Shown piece after piece: positions 49,338-60,754 of a DNA stretch of 64,000 bases. Origin of the DNA: Hyphomicrobium album (lineage in GTDB: Bacteria > Pseudomonadota > Alphaproteobacteria > Rhizobiales > Hyphomicrobiaceae). A program made the translations under genes and the position numbers. Under the pieces are notes generated by a model that was not told the DNA's origin, did no database searches, and saw only the letters and a list, made by a program, of their open reading frames with translations. The DNA lies in the NCBI RefSeq assembly GCF_009708035.1, contig NZ_WMBQ01000001.1:620001-684000 (forward strand), written 5' to 3'. Position 1 is the first letter of the stretch, and every line of letters starts with the position of its first letter.

Positions 49338-52241
49338 ATGGACGGGGCGATGGCGCAGGACAACAACAGGCTCGACGACGAGGACGGCGAGGTAAAGCCC
49401 GAGCCGACGTTGTCGCTGCCGAGCGCAGGCACCATGCCGGGCACGCCCGACGGCGGGGTGAGCGAGCCGCCGTTCAAGAACGATGCGCCGATGCAGCTTC
49501 TGCCGCCGCCGATTCCGTCGGCCGCCTTGAGTGCTCCGGCAAGCCCGCCTCCAAAACCGTCATCAAACGGCTTTATCCCGTCGACCAGCTTCATCCCGGC
49601 CACCGACTTCATTCCTTCCCCAAGTCCGGCACGCGAGAGCCCGGTGCTCGAGATGCCCCCGGCGTCGCCGGAGCTGCCTGCGGACGAAGAATCGCTACTT
49701 GATGGGCCGCCCCCCACCGACACCGAGGAGGCGGCCGCACCGCGCCGCCGCATGGCCCGCCGCCGCGCCGCCGGCCCGTCGCGCAATCGCATCGCCGCCA
49801 ACGACGACGGCCCGAGCATCGGCGGCCTGATCTTCGCCCTGCAGCAGAAGCCGTCGAACACCCCGTTCAAGTTCGCGGGCATCGCCAGCATCATCTGGGC
49901 GACGCTCGGCGTCGCCTTCGCCCTCGCCTCGCTGGGTAGCGACGCGCCGGTTATGGGCTGGCTCGACCTCGTCACCCGCCCGACGACCTTCCTCACCATC
50001 GCCGCCATCGTCGTGCCGATCGGCCTGCTCTGGCTGATGGCGCTACTCGCGTGGCGCACGGAAGAGCTGCGCTTGCGTTCCTCGACCATGACCGAGGTCG
50101 CCATCCGCCTCGCCGAGCCCGATCGCCTGGCGGAGCAGAACGTCGCCTCCCTCGGTCAGGCGGTGCGCCGCCAGGTCGGCTTCATGAACGACGCCATCAC
50201 GCGCGCCCTCGGCCGCGCCGGCGAGCTCGAAGCCATGGTGCACAACGAGGTCGCCGTCCTCGAGCGCTCCTACGAGGACAACGAGCGCAAGATCCGCGGC
50301 CTCATCTCCGAGCTGTCGGGCGAGCGCCACGCACTGGTCAACACCTCCGACCGCGTCAGCGAAAGCCTCATGCGGCTCGGCAGCGAGATCCCGACGCTGA
50401 TCGAGAAGCTGTCCGACCAGCAGGTGAAGCTGGGCAAGGTCATCGAGGGTGCGGGCGAAAACCTCACCATGCTCGAAACGTCGCTCGCTTCGAGCGTCGG
50501 CAACCTCGAGAGCGCCGTCGGCGGACGCACCGAGCAGCTGCAGAACGTGCTCGAGAGCTACACCACGGGATTGGCCGGAGCGCTCGAGAGCCGCGCCGAA
50601 CAGTTGCAGGTCACCTTCGACAGCCAGCTGCAGCAGCTCGACACCTCGCTCGTCAATCGCACCGAGAACCTGCAGACGGTCTTCGAGGAATACGCTCGGG
50701 CGCTCGATGCCGCCCTCGCCAACCGCGCCCAGGCGCTCGACTACCAGCTGGTCGAGCGCACGCGGTCGCTGGACGAAGCCTTCGGCGAACGTCTGCGCCT
50801 GTTCGACGAGTCGATCATGCGCTCGACCTCGGCCATAGACAGCGCCGTCGTCGACAAGACCGAGGCCCTCACCAACGCGCTCGATGCGCACGCCGTGAGC
50901 TTCCGCGAGACGATCGGCAGACAGGCGACCGATCTCGACGAAGCACTCATGCACGGCATCAACTCGGTGCGCCGCGCCTCCGAGAACATCACCCGCCAGT
51001 CGATCAAGGCCATGGAAGGCCTCGCCAGCCAGTCCGACCTCTTGAAGAACATCTCGGAGAACCTGCTGAACCAGATCAGCGGCGTCACCGGTCGCTTCGA
51101 GAACCAGGGCGTGCAGATCATGAAGGCGGCGAACGCGCTCGAGACCGCCAACTTCAAGATCGACAAGACGCTGCAGAACCGCCACACCGAGCTGTCCACT
51201 ACGCTCGACCGGCTCTCCGGCAAGGCCGATGAGTTCACCAGTTTCGTCGGCGACTATTCGACGTCGATCGCGGGCTCGCTGTCAGACGCCGATATGCGCG
51301 CCCGCAGCGAGCTGGAGCGGATGCGTGCCACCGCCGCCGCGGAAAGCGAGCGGACGCTGGAAGACCTGCGCAGCCGCCTGACGACGGTATCCTCGGCGGT
51401 CACCTCGGAGCTCGGCTCGCTGACCGACCGCTTCACCTCAACCTCGGAGACGATGCGCCAGCAGGCCTCGCGTACGTCCTCCGAGATCGCCGCCGAGCAG
51501 AACCGTCTGCGCAGCGAGATGGAGCGCCTGCCGCTCACCGCGCAGGAAAGCTCCGAAGGCATGCGCCGCGCCCTGCAGGACCAGATCAAGGCGCTCGACC
51601 AGCTTTCGCAGCTCGCCGCCCGCTCGGCCGTGCAGCGCGACGTCACCGCGCCACCGCAAAACCTCCACGCCGAGACGGTACCGCCGACGCAACCGCCGCC
51701 GCAGCGCCCGCAGGCGCCGTCGCGCTCGCTCACCTCGCTTTCCTCGACCATCGCGCAGGAACTCGGCAACCGCCAGCGCCAGCGCAGCGCGCCGGCCGAC
51801 AGCCGCGAAGGCTGGTCGCTCGGCGACCTGCTGGCGCGCGCCTCGCGCGACGAGGACGGGCACGGACACGGGCCTGCCTCCGCCGGCGCGTCACGGCACG
51901 CACAGGCCGGGTTCAACCTCGACCTCGAGGCCATCGCCCGGGCGCTCGATCCGGCCACGGCGGCGGCGATCTGGTCGCGCATCCGCTCCGGCCAGCGCGG
52001 CGTCATGGTTCGTTCGATCTACGGGAACGAAGGACGCGCGGTGTTCGATGACGTCAGCCACCGCTGCCGCAACGACGGCGAGCTGTCGCGCACGGTGAGC
52101 CGCTACCTCACCGACTTCGAGCGCATCATCGCCGAATCCGATGGGCGCGATCCGAGCGGCCGCCTGTCGCACGGCCAGCTCATCTCCGACACCGGCCGCG
52201 TCTACCTGTTCCTCGCCCACGCCGCCGGCCGTCTCGGCTGA
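49338..52241 (+). CDS. Large apolipoprotein-like coiled-coil membrane protein
   Basis: About 967 residues: a Pro/acidic cytoplasmic N-terminus (to about 180), two membrane helices (FKFAGIASIIWATLGVAFAL and FLTIAAIVVPIGLLWLMALL, about 178-240), then about 600 residues of amphipathic helix with repeating units such as LESRAEQLQVTFDSQLQQLD, LVNRTENLQTVFEEYARALD and LANRAQALDYQLVERTRSLD. A conserved-looking globular end follows (FNLDLEAIARALDPATAAAI, GNEGRAVFDDVSHRCRNDGE). The layout recalls the growth-pole ring protein GPR of Agrobacterium, which is longer. ATG at 49338 has GGGGGA ten bases upstream; GTG at 49260 is an alternative. The epimerase gene follows with seven bases between. Confidence 0.8.
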   Translation: MDGAMAQDNNRLDDEDGEVKPEPTLSLPSAGTMPGTPDGGVSEPPFKNDAPMQLLPPPIPSAALSAPASPPPKPSSNGFIPSTSFIPATDFIPSPSPARESPVLEMPPASPELPADEESLLDGPPPTDTEEAAAPRRRMARRRAAGPSRNRIAANDDGPSIGGLIFALQQKPSNTPFKFAGIASIIWATLGVAFALASLGSDAPVMGWLDLVTRPTTFLTIAAIVVPIGLLWLMALLAWRTEELRLRSSTMTEVAIRLAEPDRLAEQNVASLGQAVRRQVGFMNDAITRALGRAGELEAMVHNEVAVLERSYEDNERKIRGLISELSGERHALVNTSDRVSESLMRLGSEIPTLIEKLSDQQVKLGKVIEGAGENLTMLETSLASSVGNLESAVGGRTEQLQNVLESYTTGLAGALESRAEQLQVTFDSQLQQLDTSLVNRTENLQTVFEEYARALDAALANRAQALDYQLVERTRSLDEAFGERLRLFDESIMRSTSAIDSAVVDKTEALTNALDAHAVSFRETIGRQATDLDEALMHGINSVRRASENITRQSIKAMEGLASQSDLLKNISENLLNQISGVTGRFENQGVQIMKAANALETANFKIDKTLQNRHTELSTTLDRLSGKADEFTSFVGDYSTSIAGSLSDADMRARSELERMRATAAAESERTLEDLRSRLTTVSSAVTSELGSLTDRFTSTSETMRQQASRTSSEIAAEQNRLRSEMERLPLTAQESSEGMRRALQDQIKALDQLSQLAARSAVQRDVTAPPQNLHAETVPPTQPPPQRPQAPSRSLTSLSSTIAQELGNRQRQRSAPADSREGWSLGDLLARASRDEDGHGHGPASAGASRHAQAGFNLDLEAIARALDPATAAAIWSRIRSGQRGVMVRSIYGNEGRAVFDDVSHRCRNDGELSRTVSRYLTDFERIIAESDGRDPSGRLSHGQLISDTGRVYLFLAHAAGRLG

Positions 52242-52248
52242 CGAGGCA

Positions 52249-53235
52249 ATGTCGCACGACGTCGAGGCCCAGCGCGTCGAAGCCAGCGCCGAGGCGTGGC
52301 CGCTCGCCAAACCCTTCGTCATCGCCCGCGGCGCCAAGACCGAGGCGCACGTCGTCGTCGCGCAGGTGACGGCCGGTAGCTGCCGCGGCCGCGGCGAGGC
52401 CGTTCCCTACGCGCGCTATGGCGAAACGGTCGACGACGCGCTGCAAACCCTGCGTGGTCTTTCAGGACCGCTCACCCGCGCGCGTCTCGCCGACCTTCTG
52501 CCGGCTGGCGCTGCACGCAACGCTCTCGATTGCGCGCTCTGGGATCTCGACGCAAAGCTTGCCGGCAGGCGCGCCTGGGAGATCGCGGGGCTATCGGCGC
52601 CGCAGCCCGCGATGACCTGCTACACGCTGAGCCTGGGCTCGCCCGAACAGATGGCGGCCGACGCCCAAGCCGTCCCGCATCTCAAGCTACTGAAGCTCAA
52701 GCTCGGCGGCGACGGCGATGATGCCCGCATGGCGGCGGTGCGGGCCGCGCGCCCTGACGCGCGCCTCGTCGCTGATGCCAACGAAGCCTGGCGACCTGAG
52801 CAGCTCGAACCGTTCCTCGCCGCCGCTGCGGCCTCGGGCTACGAGCTAATCGAGCAGCCGCTTCCCGCCGGCAACGACGCGGCGCTTGCCGGCATCAAGC
52901 GCGCGGTCGCCGTGTGCGCCGACGAGAGTGCCCACACCAGCACCGATCTCGCCGCCCTCGCCGGCCGCTACGATGCCGTGAACATCAAGCTCGACAAGAC
53001 CGGCGGCCTCACCGAGGCCATTGCGATGGCCCAGGCCGCGAAGGCGCAGGGCTTCAAGATCATGATCGGTTCGATGGTGGCGACGTCGCTCGCTGCCGCG
53101 CCGGCGCTGCTGCTTGCTGGGTTCGCGGATTGGGTGGACCTCGATGGTCCCCTCCTGCTCGCGCGCGACCGCGATCCGCCGCTTGCCATCGCCGACGGAT
53201 GGATCAGCCCGCCGGCACCGGAGCTGTGGGGTTAG
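52249..53235 (+). CDS. L-Ala-D/L-Glu epimerase-like enolase-superfamily enzyme
   Basis: This 328-residue enzyme belongs to the dipeptide epimerase branch of the enolase superfamily (related to YcjG and to DgcA). The acid/base lysine pair is KLKL (149-151), metal ligands are in VADANEAW (Asp176), LIEQPL (Glu about 202) and CADESAHT (Asp about 224), and the second base is in NIKLDKTGG (Lys about 247-250). It probably epimerises L-Ala-D-Glu from murein recycling or a related N-acylated amino acid. ATG at 52249 has GAGG upstream. It follows the coiled-coil gene by seven bases and overlaps the convergent MFS gene by 32 bases. Confidence 0.88.
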   Translation: MSHDVEAQRVEASAEAWPLAKPFVIARGAKTEAHVVVAQVTAGSCRGRGEAVPYARYGETVDDALQTLRGLSGPLTRARLADLLPAGAARNALDCALWDLDAKLAGRRAWEIAGLSAPQPAMTCYTLSLGSPEQMAADAQAVPHLKLLKLKLGGDGDDARMAAVRAARPDARLVADANEAWRPEQLEPFLAAAAASGYELIEQPLPAGNDAALAGIKRAVAVCADESAHTSTDLAALAGRYDAVNIKLDKTGGLTEAIAMAQAAKAQGFKIMIGSMVATSLAAAPALLLAGFADWVDLDGPLLLARDRDPPLAIADGWISPPAPELWG

Positions 53236-54472
53236 CGGTCGATCGCGCCGCGCCGTCGTCGCCCCATAGCGGCTGGCCGTCCCAGCCACGCAACAGCATG
53301 ACGCCGGCGCCGCAGCCGACCGCTGCCACCAGCGTCGGCACCACGAACACGGCGCCCCCCAGCGTTTCAAACAGTGCGCCGGAGATCAGCCCGACGATGC
53401 CCAGCATCAATCCGGCGGCAATGGTGGCGTAGAACGCCTGGGCACTACCCATGCCCATATGCGGCACGGCGCGCGTTATGAACAGGATCGCCCCGAGATG
53501 CGCAGCGCCGTACGTCAGGGCGTGCAGCACCTGCAGCGGGATGAGCACCGCCAGCGGCGGATCGAACGCCATCGCGCCCCAGCGCACCACCGACGCCCCG
53601 GCCCCGGCGACGATCAGCTGCGCCGGGCCGAAGCGGCGCACGACCGGCGCGGAGAACGCGAACAGCACGACCTCGGCCATGACGCCGATAGCCCACAGGA
53701 CGCCGACCCACGCCGCGGGCAGCCCCTGCGCCTGCCAGTGCAGGGCACCGAACGTATAGAACGTGGCGTGCGCCCCGTGCGTGCAACCCATGGCGATCAG
53801 GAACAGGATGAACAGGCGCGAGCCGAGCAGTCGCGCCGGCGATGACGCCCGCCAATGGACGCGGGCCGGGGCAGCTTCCAGGCGCGCCGCGGGGTCGGGC
53901 GGCCGCAGCGCATGCGCCGCGGCGACGGTCAGGGTGGCGGAGAACAGGATCAGCCACAGGGCGGAGCCACCGCCCAGCGCCTCGATGGCGAGACCGCCCA
54001 CAACGTTGGCGACGATGAAAGTGATCGATCCCCATAGGCGCATGCGCCCGTAGTCGAGACCCTCAGTACGTACGCCCCGCACCGCGATCGTCTCGATCAG
54101 CGGCAGCATGGTCCCGTTGGCCAACAGAAAGGCAACGCCCAGAATGAGGATCGCCCCGTACCCCGAAGCGAACCCAAGCGCCACCACTAGCCCCAGCGCT
54201 ACCCAGGCGAGCGCCATGATGACCAGCCGGTAGTTCCCCAGCCGGTCGGCCAATAGGCCCATGCTGGGGGTGACCAAGAGGCGGATGAACAGCGGGGCGG
54301 AGACGACCGTCGATATCTGCAGCGGATCGAGGCCGCGCGCGTCGAGCCATACCGGGAAATAGGGGACCACGACCCCGTAGGCGAGGAATAGCGCGGCGAA
54401 GAAAAGGGCGATGCGCAGTCCCAAGGGGCTCGCCGTCGGGCCGCTGCCCAGAAAGTAGGTGAGCGCGCTCAT
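53204..54472 (-). CDS. MFS transporter, HcaT/MFS_1-like
   Basis: This is a 422-residue, about twelve-helix transporter of the MFS_1-like group (3-phenylpropionate transporter HcaT and nucleoside/sugar relatives). The start runs through GLRIALFFAALFLAYGVVVP and YFPVWLDARGLDPLQISTVV; GLLADRLGNYR is the loop 2-3 motif; YGRMRLWGSITFIVANVVGG in the first half and THGAHATFYTFGALHWQ at the second half are typical of this subgroup. Substrate is unknown. The last 32 bases overlap the epimerase gene on the other strand. Confidence 0.85.
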   Translation of the reverse strand: MSALTYFLGSGPTASPLGLRIALFFAALFLAYGVVVPYFPVWLDARGLDPLQISTVVSAPLFIRLLVTPSMGLLADRLGNYRLVIMALAWVALGLVVALGFASGYGAILILGVAFLLANGTMLPLIETIAVRGVRTEGLDYGRMRLWGSITFIVANVVGGLAIEALGGGSALWLILFSATLTVAAAHALRPPDPAARLEAAPARVHWRASSPARLLGSRLFILFLIAMGCTHGAHATFYTFGALHWQAQGLPAAWVGVLWAIGVMAEVVLFAFSAPVVRRFGPAQLIVAGAGASVVRWGAMAFDPPLAVLIPLQVLHALTYGAAHLGAILFITRAVPHMGMGSAQAFYATIAAGLMLGIVGLISGALFETLGGAVFVVPTLVAAVGCGAGVMLLRGWDGQPLWGDDGAARSTANPTAPVPAG

Positions 54473-54796
54473 GGGGTGCGGCGGGGCATGCCTTTCGCGG
54501 CCCGCAAACCGGGCATCTCCGACGTTCTACCGGAAGCCTGGACGCTTGGAAGAAGCGTGATGGGGTCGGCCCAAAAAGAAACCGGTCCGGATGGCCCGGA
54601 CCGGTTCTTCAGCCAAGTCGGGTAGGCGCCCCTAATCGCCAGCCCGACGCTCCCCCCGGAGCTTGAAAACGATGCCGCGGCATCGCGTTGCCCAAATTTG
54701 TTACAGAAGCCCGCGCAGGCCGCAAGAGGGTGGAACGCTATTCAGAACCGGTCGATGCATTGGCGCCACAGGCGCGTCTGCATGCCCCCCGCAGAC
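54473..54796. other. Intergenic region between the MFS and thiD genes
   Basis: Contains the thiD terminator at 54571-54605. The remaining bases, including the MFS promoter near 54473-54540, hold no gene I can support. Confidence 0.5.
54571..54605 (-). terminator. Rho-independent terminator of the thiD operon
   Basis: ACCGGTCCGG (54581-54590) pairs with CCGGACCGGT (54596-54605), loop ATGGC. Read on the minus strand it is followed by TTCTTTTTGG. It lies about 190 bases past the thiD stop. Confidence 0.88.
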
Positions 54797-55627
54797 TCAG
54801 GTTTTCCGGCCGTCGCGGATGGGAAAAAGATGGTCCACCGGACCCGAGCCGCCGCCGATTTTGAGCGTTGCGCCGGCGACGAGAGCCGCATGCACGAAGC
54901 GCTTGGCGCCCTGCACAGCCTCCGCCAGAGACTCGCCCTTGGCTAGATGCGCGGCAATGGCCGCCGACATGGTGCAGCCCGTGCCGTGCGTATTGGGGGT
55001 TGCGATGCGCGGCAGGGCGAGGTGCATGGGTGCGGCATCGCGCATGACGAGGACATCGATGGCCTCCGCGCCGTCGCCATGCCCGCCCTTGATCAGCACC
55101 GCCTTCGGCCCCAGCGCGAGCAGCGCCCGTGCCTGAGTCTTCATCTCCGCCACATCGACGGCCTCAGCGGTACCCAACAGGCGCGCCGCCTCGGCGAGGT
55201 TCGGGGTGATGACGTCGGCGAGCGGCAAAAGCTGACGGCGCACTGCATCGACGGCATCCGGCTCGAGCAGCATGTCGCCGCTCGTCGCGACCATCACCGG
55301 ATCGACCACCAATGGATTGAGCGCGTGGCGGCGCAAGCCTTCGACCACCGCCAGCACCGTGGCGCGGTCGTTCAGCATGCCGGTCTTCGTGGCGCAGATC
55401 TTTAGATCAGCCGCGACAGCATCAATCTGCTGCGCGACGAACTCGGGCGGCACGGGATGGATGGCGCTGACGCCGCGCGTGTTCTGCGCGGTCAGCGCGG
55501 TCAGCACGCTGGCGCCGTAGACGCCGAGCACCGTGAAGGTCTTGAGATCGGCCTGGATCCCCGCCCCGCCGGAGCTATCCGATCCGGCGATGGTCAGCGC
55601 GATGGGCAAAGCGACGGCTTCAGCCAT
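54797..55627 (-). CDS. thiD: Hydroxymethylpyrimidine (phosphate) kinase
   Basis: This 276-residue ribokinase-fold enzyme phosphorylates HMP and HMP-P in thiamine synthesis. Motifs: ALTIAGSDSSGGAGIQADLK near residue 10, LTALTAQNTRGV, DPVMVATSGDMLL, ITPNLAEAARLLG, KAVLIKGGHGDG and the anion-hole/catalytic segment NTHGTGCTMSAAIAAHLAKG (near 212). The ccdA gene ends 12 bases upstream on the same strand, so thiD is probably expressed from that operon. No TPP riboswitch precedes it, because the space is too short. Confidence 0.94.
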   Translation of the reverse strand: MAEAVALPIALTIAGSDSSGGAGIQADLKTFTVLGVYGASVLTALTAQNTRGVSAIHPVPPEFVAQQIDAVAADLKICATKTGMLNDRATVLAVVEGLRRHALNPLVVDPVMVATSGDMLLEPDAVDAVRRQLLPLADVITPNLAEAARLLGTAEAVDVAEMKTQARALLALGPKAVLIKGGHGDGAEAIDVLVMRDAAPMHLALPRIATPNTHGTGCTMSAAIAAHLAKGESLAEAVQGAKRFVHAALVAGATLKIGGGSGPVDHLFPIRDGRKT

Positions 55628-55639
55628 TCTCGCCCCCGT

Positions 55640-56446
55640 TCACGGTTGCGGCGCGCCGCGCTGCAGGATCTCGCGGCCGAGATCCTGCGGCGTCACCATC
55701 TCCTCGATGCGCGCCAGGCCGGGGAAGTTGTCGAGCATCCAGCTCCCGAACCAGTTGATCGAGCCGGTGAGGAACAACAGTCCCGTCAGCACCAGGAAGG
55801 CACCCATCGCCTTCTCCACCTTGTCGAGGTGGCGGCGGAATTTCTGCATGAAGCCGAGGAACGGACCAATTGCCACGGCGGCGAGGATGAAGGGCACGCC
55901 CAGCCCGAGCGAATACACGGCGAGCAGCTTCACGCCGGTTGCGAGGCTCCCTTCGTTAGCCGCCAGCGCCAGCACCGTCGCCAGGATCGGGCCGATACAC
56001 GGCGTCCATCCGAACGCGAATGCCAGCCCGATGACGTAGGAGCCGATGTAGCTCACGCCATGATGGTGCGTGCCGTGGTAGCGCGCCTCCTTGTAGAGGA
56101 GGCCGATGCGGAAGATGCCGAGAAAGTGCAGGCCGAACAGGATGATCACCAGGCCGGCGACAATCTCGAGCTCGCGCTTATAGGTTTGGATCAGCTGTCC
56201 GAATAGCGACGCGCCGGCCCCGAGCCCGACGAATACGGTGGTGAAGCCCAGCACGAACAGGCACGCGGCAACGATCACGCGGCGCCAGACATGCTGGGGC
56301 ACGCCCCCTTCGGCGGCCAGCTCGTCGATGGTCGTGCCGCCGAGATAGCTGAGGTAGGGCGGGACCAGAGGCAGGACGCAGGGCGACAGGAAGCTCACGA
56401 GCCCCGCCAGCGCCACCCCGAAGTAGATCTGCAGATCGCCCAGCAT
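55640..56446 (-). CDS. ccdA: Cytochrome c biogenesis protein CcdA
   Basis: CcdA moves reducing power across the inner membrane to periplasmic thioredoxin-like proteins for cytochrome c maturation. With ATG at 56446 it has 268 residues and about six helices, with the two redox cysteines in FLSPCVLPLVPPYLSYLGG (helix 1) and AFGWTPCIGPILATVLALA (helix 4). The longer frame to 56752 is antisense-like and rejected. It starts 32 bases after the pgk stop and ends 12 bases before thiD, suggesting a tkt-pgk-ccdA-thiD run. Confidence 0.92.
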   Translation of the reverse strand: MLGDLQIYFGVALAGLVSFLSPCVLPLVPPYLSYLGGTTIDELAAEGGVPQHVWRRVIVAACLFVLGFTTVFVGLGAGASLFGQLIQTYKRELEIVAGLVIILFGLHFLGIFRIGLLYKEARYHGTHHHGVSYIGSYVIGLAFAFGWTPCIGPILATVLALAANEGSLATGVKLLAVYSLGLGVPFILAAVAIGPFLGFMQKFRRHLDKVEKAMGAFLVLTGLLFLTGSINWFGSWMLDNFPGLARIEEMVTPQDLGREILQRGAPQP

Positions 56447-56478
56447 GCCACGCGCTACTTTCGTTGCCGCGTCGTTTG

Positions 56479-57687
56479 TCAGCCCTGTGCGCGGGCGAGT
56501 GCGGCAACGCCCGGCAGCTCGCGTCCCTCGAGCCATTCGAGGAAGGCGCCGCCGGCCGTCGACACGTAGGTGAAATCTTGGGTGGCCCCGGCCGCATTCA
56601 AGGCCGCGACCGTATCGCCGCCGCCGGCTACCGTCGTCAGCTTGCCTTCCCTCGTGAGCTTGGCTGCGGCCCGGGCGAGCGCAAATGTGCCGTTGCCGAA
56701 GGGCTCGATCTCGAAAGCGCCGAGCGGGCCGTTCCACAGCAAAGTCCGGCACTCTGTCAGCACCCTAGCCATGTGCTCGACCGACTTCGGACCGACATCG
56801 AGGATCAGCGCGTCGCTCGGCACCGCAAGCATCGGCACCACCGCGTGCGCCACGCCGCTCTTGAACTCGCGGGCGATCACCGCGTCCTCGGGCAGCACCA
56901 CGGCGCAGCCCTGCGCCTTCGCCGCCGCCATGATCTCGCGCGCCGTGTCGACGAAGTCCGGCTCGGCCAGCGACTTGCCGATGTCGACGCCGTGCGACAT
57001 GAGAAACGTGTTGGCCATGCCGCCGCCGATGATCAGCTTGTCGACCTTGCCGATCAGGTGTTTGAGGATCGGAATCTTGCTCGACACCTTGGCGCCACCG
57101 ATCAGCGCCGCCACCGGACGCTCCGGCTTATCGAGCACGGCGAGCAATGCGCTGATCTCCTCGAGCATCAGCGGCCCGGCGTAGGCCGGCAGCACGCGCG
57201 CCAGACCCTCGGTCGAGGCGTGCGCGCGATGCGCAGCCGAGAAGGCATCGTTGACGAACACGTCGCCCGAACGCGCCAGTGCCGCGACGAACTCGGCGTC
57301 GTTCTTTTCCTCGCCCGCGTGGAAGCGCAGGTTTTCCAGCACGGCGATGTCACCCGGAGCGAGGCGCGACACGGCATCCTCGGCCTTGTCGCCGATGCAG
57401 GCATCGACGAATTGTACCGGCTTGCCGAGCAGCTCCGCCAGTTTGGCGGCGACGGGCGCCAGGCTCATTTTCGGATCAGGGCCGCCCTTCGGCCGGCCGA
57501 AGTGCGAGATGACCACCACGCGGGCCTTGCGCGCCGAGAGATCGTTGAGGCCGGACAGAATGCGCTCCAAACGCGTCGCGTCCGAAACCTTGCCGTCCGC
57601 CACCGGCACGTTCAAGTCGGCGCGGACCAGGACGCGCTTACCGGCGACGTCCGCGTCGGCGATCGATTTGAGCTTGGTCAGATCCAT
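56479..57687 (-). CDS. pgk: Phosphoglycerate kinase
   Basis: This 402-residue enzyme makes ATP from 1,3-bisphosphoglycerate in glycolysis and runs in reverse in gluconeogenesis and the Calvin cycle. Signatures are RVLVRADLNVPVADGKVSDA near 18, VVISHFGRPKGGPDPKMSL, LENLRFHAGEEKND, FVNDAFSAAHRAHAS, ALIGGAKVSSKIPIL and the C-terminal VAGGGDTVAALNAAG with STAGGAFLEWLEG. It follows tkt by ten bases on the same strand. The gap gene that often lies between tkt and pgk in Rhizobiales is missing here. Confidence 0.97.
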   Translation of the reverse strand: MDLTKLKSIADADVAGKRVLVRADLNVPVADGKVSDATRLERILSGLNDLSARKARVVVISHFGRPKGGPDPKMSLAPVAAKLAELLGKPVQFVDACIGDKAEDAVSRLAPGDIAVLENLRFHAGEEKNDAEFVAALARSGDVFVNDAFSAAHRAHASTEGLARVLPAYAGPLMLEEISALLAVLDKPERPVAALIGGAKVSSKIPILKHLIGKVDKLIIGGGMANTFLMSHGVDIGKSLAEPDFVDTAREIMAAAKAQGCAVVLPEDAVIAREFKSGVAHAVVPMLAVPSDALILDVGPKSVEHMARVLTECRTLLWNGPLGAFEIEPFGNGTFALARAAAKLTREGKLTTVAGGGDTVAALNAAGATQDFTYVSTAGGAFLEWLEGRELPGVAALARAQG

Positions 57688-57697
57688 CCGTCGGCGC

Positions 57698-59713
<2,016 letters not shown>

Positions 59714-59848
59714 AAAGCTGTCCCTGCCTGGCCCTGGATGGCCGGCTGCCGCCGGTCGTGCCGGGGCGCCGTTTTGGTCAGGCACGTTTAACGAGGCCGC
59801 CGCCCCCCGTCCATGCCTTGCACCGCCAAAGCGTACCGGGATTTCACC

Positions 59849-60754
59849 TCAATCCACACGCGTGGCGAGGAATTCGTCGAGTTCGGCGCGCGTCGGCAGC
59901 CCGGCGCGGGCGCCGAGACGGCGGCATTTGAGCGCCGCGACCGCGGATGCGACGCGCGCGCATTCAGCCGGGGAGCGTCCGTCGGCCAGCGCCCAGGCAA
60001 AAGCACCGTGGAAGGCATCGCCGGCGCCCGTCGTGTCGACGATCTCGGCCTTGAAGGCCGGCTGGTGTCCCGCGTCCCCACTCTTCGACAGCCAAGCGTA
60101 GCCCTCCCCGCCCCGCGTCACTCCGGCATGGCGCACGCCGGCGGCGAGCACGGCTTCGAGCTGCGCCCGCTCGTCCCGGTCGGGTGCGAATGCCTCCAAT
60201 GCTGGCGCGGAGAATATCGCGTAGTCGGCGAGGCACAGGAACTCCGCGAGCAGCCCCCCGCCGCCAAGATCCGCGTCGAGCAGCGTCCGCACGCCGCGGG
60301 CGCGAGCTTCCTTGAACGCGTCGCGTGTGCCTTCCACCCAGCGCAGGTCGCTCAGCACAGCGCCGGCACCGGCGATGCGATCGAACGGCAGCCAGCTCGA
60401 ATCCATCGGCATCGCGTGGTCACGCTCGCCGATGATCAGGCGCTCGCCGTTGTTGTCGACGATCACCGCCGACGTCGACGAGCGCGCGTGCTCGAAGGTG
60501 CGCACATAGGTGATGTCGACCCCGTCGGCGGCGAGAAACTTATGGATGCGCTCACCGGCGCTGTCGCCGCCGGTCCGGCTCCACAATTCCACCTGTCCGC
60601 CGAGGCGGGCGATCGCCGCCGCCGCGTTGGCGGCCATGCCGCCGCCGCTCTCCAGGTGCTCGAGCGAGCGCACTTTCGTCGGCTCGGGCGGGAACGCCTC
60701 AATGCGGTAGACATAATCCAGCGCCGCGTGACCGACGCAGACGATTGGCTTCAA
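59849..60754 (-). CDS. PfkB-family sugar or nucleoside kinase
   Basis: This 301-residue ribokinase/PfkB-family kinase has the N-terminal substrate motif HLESGGGMAANAAAAIARLG near 33 and the C-terminal ATP/anion-hole signature VDTTGAGDAFHGAFAWALAD near 240 (catalytic Asp in GAGD). LLDADLGGGG lies between. The substrate cannot be told. Its ATG overlaps the stop of the antiporter gene upstream by four bases (ATGA, 60751-60754), so the two are translationally coupled. Tkt follows downstream on the same strand after 135 bases. Confidence 0.9.
   Translation of the reverse strand: MKPIVCVGHAALDYVYRIEAFPPEPTKVRSLEHLESGGGMAANAAAAIARLGGQVELWSRTGGDSAGERIHKFLAADGVDITYVRTFEHARSSTSAVIVDNNGERLIIGERDHAMPMDSSWLPFDRIAGAGAVLSDLRWVEGTRDAFKEARARGVRTLLDADLGGGGLLAEFLCLADYAIFSAPALEAFAPDRDERAQLEAVLAAGVRHAGVTRGGEGYAWLSKSGDAGHQPAFKAEIVDTTGAGDAFHGAFAWALADGRSPAECARVASAVAALKCRRLGARAGLPTRAELDEFLATRVD

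Noticed and set aside
55628-55639. TPP riboswitch upstream of thiD
   Set aside because: Only 12 bases lie between ccdA and thiD, so no riboswitch fits.
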